From JAFDZV01 sp966128725 (GTDB lineage: Bacteria > Bacteroidota > Ignavibacteria > OLB7): a stretch of DNA of 27,779 nucleotides. The stretch's first letter is position 1, and each line of letters starts with the position of its first letter. The notes beneath the pieces are model-generated. The model made no database searches, had not been told where the DNA came from, and saw only the letters and a list, made by a program, of their open reading frames with translations. Position numbers and translations under genes: made by a program. The stretch lies in assembly GCA_966128725.1 (NCBI GenBank), contig CBHYLN010000068.1, positions 1 through 27,779 of the forward strand. The letters are read 5' to 3'. Of the stretch, positions 22,218 through 27,779 are shown one piece after another.

Positions 22218-23795
22218 CTATCGGACGACCGATATGGTTCGCGTGCGCTGCACGCCGCCGGCCTGCAGGCGGCAGTAGTATGTCCCGGCAGGCAATCCCT
22301 CGGCCGAAAGATTCACCTGATGCTCGCCGGCGTCAACCGATGCATCGATCATCGTGCGGACACGGGCACCGCCTGCGTCGTACAACTCCAGGCGCAGCGG
22401 GCCTCCCGGGGTACGGAAACGGATCGCGGTGTTTGTTGCGAACGGATTCGGCACGTTCTGCTCCAGCGCGCATGCGGCATCGGATGCCTCGTTGGAACCC
22501 ACTCCGCTGGATGTGCCCTTGATGATCGGGATGATCGGGAAATCGCGGAAGAGCACGCTGTTGCGTTCGGAATCACCGGCGCCGAACCAATCCTTCATGA
22601 TCGATGCGTATACCGATCGGAAGTCGTACTGCATCGGGATGTTGTCGTTGGAGCTTACATCCGACGCGATGGTGGGATTGGCGCCCAGGATGCCCGGGAT
22701 GACGTTTGTGCCGAACACGATCAGCGGTGCGGCTGCCCCGTGGTCGGTACCGCCGCTGCCGTTGGACTTGATGCGGCGCCCGAACTCGGAGAACGTCATT
22801 CCGATCACACGATCCTCCAACCCGAGCAGCCGGAGATCATCCTGGAATGCCGAGATCGCAACCGAAACCTGGTTGAGCAGCGTGCCGTGCGGCACAGGCG
22901 TTCCCGGGCCGCCGTTCACCTGATTGATATGCGTGTCGAACCCGCCCAGATTCACCATGTAGATGCGCGTGCGAAGCCCGCCGGCAATCAACGTGGCAAC
23001 AATCTTCAACTGATCGGCCAGCGTGTTTGCTCGGGCAGCCGGATACAGTGTTGACTTGTTGGTTGCCTTGCTGGCGGCCGCCTTCACCGGCTGGGCGAAC
23101 TTGTCCAACTGACGCCCAACACCGCGGATGTAATCCAGTTCGGAGCCCGCACGCCCCTGCGGCACGGGCTCGCCGGTACCGTTGACAATGTTGTAGAACG
23201 ATGTCGGGTTGGAGAACGACATGCCCATGTTGGCGTTCGGACCTTCCAGGCCGGTGGAAAGCGACGAGCCTATCTGGATGGCAAGCGGATCGGGCATGGA
23301 GGCATTGGGGTAGGCGCCCGGATATCCCGGATACTCGTAATCCAGGTAGCGGCCCATCCAGCCTGTGCCGATCACCTGATCGTAGTCGGATGCGGTAAGC
23401 CAGATATCGGTGGATCGGAAGTGCGAGAAATCGGGATTGGGATACCCGACGCTCTGCACCACGCGCACCCTGCCGCTGTTGTACATGCCCTGCACGCCGG
23501 TCATCTGCGGATGCAGACCGGTGGCATCGGTGAGCTTGAGCACCGTGTTCTCGGCAATGGCGATGTTGGTGCGCGCCTTGTTGTAGTTGGCGTACTGATC
23601 CAACGGAATCACGGTGTTCAACCCGTCGTTGCCGCCGCTAAGCTGGATCAGCACCAGCACGCGATCGGTGTCCACATTGGCCAACAGCCTGCTCAGCATG
23701 GGCGTACGTCCGTACGCGCGCACGCTGAAGCCTCCCAGCATGATCGGGAGCATTGCGGCGGGAGCCATTCCCTTCAGGAAGTTGCGACGCTTCAT
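22218..23795 (-). CDS. DUF1501 family exported protein with T9SS type A sorting domain
   Basis: This 525-residue protein begins with a Tat-like signal (MKRRNFLKGMAPAAMLPIML). The body carries DUF1501 (sulfatase/alkaline-phosphatase-like fold) marks: VLIQLSGGNDGLNTVIP, YMVNLGGFDTH, FSEFGRRIKSNGSGGTDHG. The last roughly 85 residues are a Por secretion C-terminal domain: QNVPNPFATNTAIRF, then LRLELYDAGGARVRTM and LPAGTYYCRLQAG. This points to surface delivery through the type IX system. It follows the DUF1800 gene by 41 nt on the same strand, the partnership usual for these two families. Catalytic function is unproven in the family. A Tat-type signal combined with a T9SS tail implies folding before export. 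Confidence 0.93.
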   Translation of the reverse strand: MKRRNFLKGMAPAAMLPIMLGGFSVRAYGRTPMLSRLLANVDTDRVLVLIQLSGGNDGLNTVIPLDQYANYNKARTNIAIAENTVLKLTDATGLHPQMTGVQGMYNSGRVRVVQSVGYPNPDFSHFRSTDIWLTASDYDQVIGTGWMGRYLDYEYPGYPGAYPNASMPDPLAIQIGSSLSTGLEGPNANMGMSFSNPTSFYNIVNGTGEPVPQGRAGSELDYIRGVGRQLDKFAQPVKAAASKATNKSTLYPAARANTLADQLKIVATLIAGGLRTRIYMVNLGGFDTHINQVNGGPGTPVPHGTLLNQVSVAISAFQDDLRLLGLEDRVIGMTFSEFGRRIKSNGSGGTDHGAAAPLIVFGTNVIPGILGANPTIASDVSSNDNIPMQYDFRSVYASIMKDWFGAGDSERNSVLFRDFPIIPIIKGTSSGVGSNEASDAACALEQNVPNPFATNTAIRFRTPGGPLRLELYDAGGARVRTMIDASVDAGEHQVNLSAEGLPAGTYYCRLQAGGVQRTRTISVVR

Positions 23796-23836
23796 GATGT
23801 TCTTCCTTGTGCTTGATGTTCCGGATATGCGTTCGG

Positions 23837-25549
23837 CTACGAGAGTTGATACTCGGCCATCGTGAGCATGTAATTGAACAGGCCGCGGAGCTTGTCCTCC
23901 ACGGTCTTGCGCTTGGTCTCATTGGTGGAGTCGGCCACGTAGTCGCTCCACTCGACATCCCACTCGTAGTCGGGCAGGCCGGGCAGCAGGATATCGTTCA
24001 GCGTGGTGCGTTGGGCATCGGTAAGCGGCATCGGGAATAGCAGGCGCGCGGTTTCGTTGATAACGGCGTTCGGATCGTTCGGCTGGCCCAGTTGCTTCAC
24101 GAAGGCGATCACGTCGATCAGCCCCTTGCCGTATGCTTCATCCCACTGGATACCGTTGATCGAAATATCGTCGAGCAGGTTCACGCGCTTCTGCAATGTG
24201 TCGGCATTCACCCATAGCTCGTGGTACGAGGGGCTTTGCCAATAGGCGGGCCAGCCGGCAACGTTTGGCGGGTTCATCAGGTCCATCCCCATGTTCGCCA
24301 TCAACCGCCGCAGCGTGCGAAGCCGCCAATTGTACTGGCGCCTGTCGCTGGAACGCAGCGTAAGGAACGGCGGCTTGGTGGTGCTGTCGTCCAGATCAAC
24401 GCCGATCCACTCGAACGTCCGGCAGACGCCGATGGTAATCTCCACGGGGTTTTTGATCACGCATCCAACACGGCCACCTTCGTGGAAGTGACGGCTTTTC
24501 AGGAGCGCCGCCAACACGGGTTTTACCTCGTAGTTGCTGGCGCGCAGCAGCGCGGCCATCGGCGCGATCACCTCGGTCTCGGTCTGATCGTCGATCACGT
24601 AATCAACGAACCAGCGGTAGAGCTTGCGGCAGAAGTACAGCGCGGTTGCCGGTTGCTCGAAGATCATGTCGATAAGCGCGTCGATCTCGGCACGAGCCGA
24701 GCTTTCGCTGCTGCCGCCGGTGATCACGCGCCCGCCATACGCGGCCGAGAATGTCTTATCGCCGGTGTCGTGGTTGGCCGCCGTGTACTTCGCCGTGATG
24801 GCGCCGGACTCATCGCTCCACCCGGTAAGCACCCGGGCCGCGGCCTTGATGTCGGCTTCGGTGTAGTTGGTGTAGTCGCCCGGCGCGCGCTCCGGCCCCT
24901 TGCCTATCGTGAACAGCTCCTGCAGTTCGCGCGCATAGTTCTCGTTGGGCGCCCCCTTCTTGTTGGCGTTGCCGTTCAGGTACCGAAGCATCGCGGGATC
25001 GAATGTGATCATCCGGACCATGCTGCGGAAGTTGCCGAACGCATTCTCGCGGAACAGTGCGTTCTGCTTGTACATGTAGCGCGCGTCCTTCACCGACACC
25101 GCCCCGGTAGCAAAGTGATTGTGCCAGAACAGCACCATCTTCTCGCGCAGCGTGAACCCCTGCGAAAGCATCAGATCCATCCACCAGGAAAGCAGGTAGG
25201 TCTGATAGGTGGCATCGTTCCCGGAGACATAGGCCTCGGTGGTCCAGCCGGTTTTCTCGGCGTTGTTGACGTAGGCTGTGGGTGGGGTTGGCGGCGGTGT
25301 GGATTCCAGAAGCCGATCCACCGCGCTTGCCGCATTCAGCGCCAACGCGGTTGCAACATCGGATTTGGTAAGGCCGAACAGGCTGCGGCGCAACAGGTGC
25401 ATGGCCTGATCGGCGCCCCATGGCCCGGTGTATGGTTCCAGCCCGGCACCACCCTGGACGGCTTCACCGCCACGTTGGCCGCGATTTCGCGGAACACTGG
25501 CGCCGCCTTTGAACAATCCGGTTGCAGTAATGAAGCCTCGTCGATCCAT
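23837..25549 (-). CDS. DUF1800 family protein
   Basis: This 570-residue protein of the DUF1800 family shows HLLRRSLFG (51-59), VLFWHNHFATG, the signature ENYARELQELFTIG and AARVLTGW, followed by the later FCRKLYRWFVDY and AGWPAYWQSPSY stretches. The start MDRRGFITATGLFKGG resembles a short twin-Arg-like leader, but a hydrophobic core is poor, so export is uncertain. The function of DUF1800 is unknown; it is nearly always next to DUF1501, as here, and the two probably act together at the cell envelope. ATG 25549 is the only reasonable start. It is first in the two-gene unit. Confidence 0.93.
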   Translation of the reverse strand: MDRRGFITATGLFKGGASVPRNRGQRGGEAVQGGAGLEPYTGPWGADQAMHLLRRSLFGLTKSDVATALALNAASAVDRLLESTPPPTPPTAYVNNAEKTGWTTEAYVSGNDATYQTYLLSWWMDLMLSQGFTLREKMVLFWHNHFATGAVSVKDARYMYKQNALFRENAFGNFRSMVRMITFDPAMLRYLNGNANKKGAPNENYARELQELFTIGKGPERAPGDYTNYTEADIKAAARVLTGWSDESGAITAKYTAANHDTGDKTFSAAYGGRVITGGSSESSARAEIDALIDMIFEQPATALYFCRKLYRWFVDYVIDDQTETEVIAPMAALLRASNYEVKPVLAALLKSRHFHEGGRVGCVIKNPVEITIGVCRTFEWIGVDLDDSTTKPPFLTLRSSDRRQYNWRLRTLRRLMANMGMDLMNPPNVAGWPAYWQSPSYHELWVNADTLQKRVNLLDDISINGIQWDEAYGKGLIDVIAFVKQLGQPNDPNAVINETARLLFPMPLTDAQRTTLNDILLPGLPDYEWDVEWSDYVADSTNETKRKTVEDKLRGLFNYMLTMAEYQLS

Positions 25550-25896
25550 GGCTAACTCCGCCGATCGTTGTTGAAACAGGCTAGGATGAATGCGCGCACG
25601 GCATGTGCGCGATGTGTTACAGGGCCGGGGGTGGCGGCACTACACAGGCCAGGGAAGGACACATGGTGATGGTGAAAGTTACAGGCGTCAACACTCGAGC
25701 CCGGCACATCACGGCCGGGGGAGGAGGAGTATCACACCGGAGTCGGGACACCGCCGTGTTGCCCTGAACAACAGCCAGCGCCTCCATCCAGCCAGTGGAC
25801 CTACTCCCTTCCTTGTTCACCCTACGTGCTCACGTTCCCCCTGCCGCCCGTGAAGATGCTTCATTCGTGCCTTTAAAGGGTATGGGGGGCGGTGGC
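25550..25896. other. 347-bp intergenic region, no gene seen
   Basis: The region separates the DUF1800 gene from the propeller gene upstream. GGCCGGGGG occurs twice, about 90 bp apart (near 25623 and 25713), each followed by a G-rich stretch. No clear promoter or terminator motif was found, although the DUF1800 promoter should be here. Confidence 0.5.
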
Positions 25897-27300
25897 TCAC
25901 TGTGCAACCAGAAGAGAGCTTGTCGCCGTCCCCTGCTCGGTGACAAGCCGCACGAAATACCGGCCGGCAGGCAGGGCGGCCGTGTGGTTTGTTGTGTGGT
26001 CGCCGGCCTCCAGCGCGCCGTATGCCGCGCTGTACACGCTGCGGCCCAGAACGTCGCAGATCACCAGGCGCGCGCCGCTGGTGCGTTCGTGTAGGTGCAT
26101 CGTGATCGTTGTCGGCGTGTTGGCGCGGGCGATGTTGGGGGCTACATGTACCGATGTGGCCTCGTGCGAGCTGGTACGATCAGGGCCAGGCACAGCGGCG
26201 GTTTGCGGGCGGTATACGAGCACGCTGTTAATGGTTCCGCCCCATGCCTTGTTCGGGTGTGGGTAGGCAAGGGTAGCAACCTTGCCGGGGCCGTACCCGT
26301 ACAGAATGCGAACCATGCTATCGATGTTCGCGCCAACGTTCCAATGGTCGCCGTCGTTGGTGTACACCCATAGGCCGTTTTCGCCGGTGGAAATACCGTG
26401 CGTGCTATCGGCCATCGCGATTGTGTACAACCCGCTGCCGAGCGCGCGGCCAAAGGGGGACTCCTTGAAGAGCGTATCCCAGGTTCGTCCGCCGTCGCGC
26501 GTTCGGAAGATCATGTTCACCAACTTCACGGAGTCTTGAACGAAACCACAGGCCCAACCATCCAACTGGCTTGTGAAGGAGATAGTACCGAGACGGTCAG
26601 GCAGTGGTTGTTCGTCGCGCGTCCAGGATGTGCCGCTGTCGGTGGTGCGGTACATTCTGCCTGTGCTGATGAAATCGTAAGTGACGAGATAGTAGGTTGA
26701 TGGAGAAAAGGGGTGGAGTTGCCCGAAGAACTCCTGCCCGTTGGTTGGGTCCTTCAAACGTCGCCAGGTTGCGCCACCGTCGGTGGTGCGGGCAAGAAGA
26801 AATGCATACCCTGCCAGAAGTCCATTGACTGAATCACACATGCTGACGAGACGTATAGGAAGACGCCGCGTTTGGCGTGTGCACGAGTCGCACCAGGCCT
26901 GTTGCCATGCTTGGCCGCCGTTGTGGGTGTAGAAGATCGTAACGCCGGTATCGCCGTGTTGCACCAGGGTATCACCAACAACAATGGCGACGTTCGGGGT
27001 TGGGTGTGCCAGGTCGTTAAGCGATCCATCGATCCGGAACCCAAGGCGAAGGGTGATGGGCCAGGTGTTCCCGCCGTCGGCCGTGCGGGCAACCGTGGCC
27101 CGCCCGGTGTGGCCAAAGGCCATTGCGTGTACTGTGTCAGGAGCAACGATGCCGCTAAGGTAAATGCCACCGCCTAAAGAATCATCGGTGATGACACGGG
27201 TTTGTACGCTCCAGGGGAACTCTTGCGCGCTGGCTGTGGACAGAAGCAGCCAGAACAGGGCAAGGATGGCAAGCGATCGGTTCATCATCATACATTTCAT
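25897..27300 (-). CDS. YCF48/BNR-like beta-propeller protein with T9SS sorting domain
   Basis: This secreted protein of about 467 residues has a signal peptide (SLAILALFWLLLSTASAQ). At least four Asp-box type repeats mark propeller blades: RTADGGNTW, RTTDGGATW, RTTDSGTSW and RTRDGGRTW, plus a degenerate YTNDGDHW. The last 75-80 residues are a Por/T9SS sorting domain (VAPNIARANTPTTITMHL ... LPAGRYFVRLVTEQG). It resembles the YCF48/sialidase-like repeat proteins common on cell surfaces of this group; the ligand is unknown. The exact start is uncertain because several Met codons occur in the first six residues. A TTGAAC-17-CATTAT match to a sigma70-type promoter lies directly before 27300, which would leave almost no leader. 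Confidence 0.88.
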   Translation of the reverse strand: MKCMMMNRSLAILALFWLLLSTASAQEFPWSVQTRVITDDSLGGGIYLSGIVAPDTVHAMAFGHTGRATVARTADGGNTWPITLRLGFRIDGSLNDLAHPTPNVAIVVGDTLVQHGDTGVTIFYTHNGGQAWQQAWCDSCTRQTRRLPIRLVSMCDSVNGLLAGYAFLLARTTDGGATWRRLKDPTNGQEFFGQLHPFSPSTYYLVTYDFISTGRMYRTTDSGTSWTRDEQPLPDRLGTISFTSQLDGWACGFVQDSVKLVNMIFRTRDGGRTWDTLFKESPFGRALGSGLYTIAMADSTHGISTGENGLWVYTNDGDHWNVGANIDSMVRILYGYGPGKVATLAYPHPNKAWGGTINSVLVYRPQTAAVPGPDRTSSHEATSVHVAPNIARANTPTTITMHLHERTSGARLVICDVLGRSVYSAAYGALEAGDHTTNHTAALPAGRYFVRLVTEQGTATSSLLVAQ

Positions 27301-27344
27301 GTTGGATAATGCACAGTGATTGACTGTTGTTCAAGGTGAAAGAT

Positions 27345-27385
27345 CCCCCGGCCTGTAATCGGGCCGCCCGATCGCGGGCCGGGGG
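27345..27385 (-). terminator. GC-rich hairpin after the Cys-rich gene
   Basis: CCCCCGGCC (27345-27353) pairs perfectly with GGCCGGGGG (27377-27385). It lies just past the stop of the minus-strand Cys-rich gene and is followed on that strand by ATCTTT, a weak T-run. Confidence 0.5.
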
Positions 27386-27393
27386 TGTGTTCG

Positions 27394-27779
27394 TTACTGC
27401 TGGTGCGCCTGTTGTTCGGTCGCTGGTTGTTCTGTTGCCGGTTGTTCCGGCTTCATTGCCGCGGTTGTTGGCCCTGCTGGTGTTGTTGGGTGCGTGCCGG
27501 AAATGGTCGGCTCGTCCTTCCGCTTGTTCAACAGACCGTCTTCATCCACGGCCGAACAGCTTGATTGGCATGTGTCGTAGCAGTTGTTCAGCGCGGTTTG
27601 ATTGCCGATCCACTGTACTTCACGATAGGGTACGTTGTCACTGTTTCGTTTGACGCAAACCTTGTAGAACCCACGGCAACAGGATGACCCGCTTTGCAAG
27701 GGGCAGTTCACGGCGTAGTTGTTCGGTATCTGACTCCAGCACTGCGCAACACGGGCCGTGTAGGAGTTGACGCAACTAT
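27394..27779 (-). CDS. Cysteine-rich protein, C-terminal part (gene continues beyond window)
   Basis: The frame is open from the right window edge to a TAA at 27394, giving at least 127 residues, so this is the end of a longer gene. The visible part contains about 11 cysteines in the first 65 residues (for example SGSSCCRGFYKVC and NNCYDTCQSSC), as expected of a disulfide-stabilised exported domain. It then has a low-complexity Pro/Thr/Gln tail with a short repeat (EQPATEQPATEQQ). No family was recognised and no T9SS tail is present. A GTG at 27709-27711 is an unlikely start because the frame upstream is equally protein-like. Confidence 0.6.
   Translation of the reverse strand, partial: SCVNSYTARVAQCWSQIPNNYAVNCPLQSGSSCCRGFYKVCVKRNSDNVPYREVQWIGNQTALNNCYDTCQSSCSAVDEDGLLNKRKDEPTISGTHPTTPAGPTTAAMKPEQPATEQPATEQQAHQQ

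Noticed and set aside
25620..25725. Direct repeat of GGCCGGGGG as a regulatory or mobile element
   Set aside because: Only nine bases, low complexity, two copies; expected by chance in GC-rich intergenic DNA.
1..27779. CRISPR arrays, insertion sequences, prophage genes
   Set aside because: No regularly spaced repeats, transposase, integrase or phage structural genes were seen.

Overview
The window looks like a chromosomal segment of a fairly GC-rich bacterium of the Bacteroidota/Chlorobiota/Kapabacteria side of life. The evidence is two secreted proteins with C-terminal type IX secretion (Por) sorting domains, a DUF1800/DUF1501 pair, weak or absent Shine-Dalgarno sites on most genes, and TPR/coiled-coil/HTH regulators of a kind common in that group. 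The phylum call is an inference; no rRNA or marker gene is present to fix it.

Layout. 1-3750 (+): two tandem paralogous TPR/coiled-coil/LuxR-type HTH proteins; the first enters from outside the window and is broken by an in-frame TAG. 3828-9683 (-): a loose run of small metabolic genes (RibD/DHFR-like reductase, DUF2255, GNAT acetyltransferase, SDR oxidoreductase, exported hypothetical) headed by cydAB, a cytochrome bd/CIO-type quinol oxidase. 9684-10966: about 1.3 kb with no convincing gene.

10967-16740 (+), followed by a convergent gene to 18420 (-): the most interesting block. It encodes a PabA-PabB fusion (aminodeoxychorismate synthase, with the PIKGT lysine), a class IV aminotransferase fused to a GNAT domain, an HDAC/acetylpolyamine-amidohydrolase-like deacetylase, a stand-alone AroQ-type chorismate mutase and a BacA-like prephenate decarboxylase-type protein. 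A strongly diverged arginyl-tRNA synthetase paralogue lies tail to tail with it. Three genes are coupled by 4-nt start/stop overlaps. Read together they suggest an undescribed pathway: chorismate to 4-amino-4-deoxychorismate, to 4-amino-4-deoxyprephenate, then non-aromatising decarboxylation and transamination to an amino acid with a distal ring amine. That amine could be reversibly acetylated and the amino acid activated by the ArgRS-like enzyme.

18630-18967 (-): a tRNA-Lys(UUU) gene split in the D-loop by about 265 nt of sequence that can fold extensively; it is either an intron or an insertion. 19285-20995 (-): three genes coupled by 4-nt overlaps (BFD-like [2Fe-2S] protein, PP-loop ATPase of the diphthine-ammonia-ligase family with an altered PP-loop, ABC-2 permease). 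These diverge from an AraC-GyrI regulator at 21174-22079 that carries an excellent internal ribosome-binding site. 22218-27300 (-): DUF1501 (T9SS), DUF1800 and a YCF48/BNR-type propeller (T9SS). 27394-27779 (-): the C-terminal part of a cysteine-rich protein running off the window.
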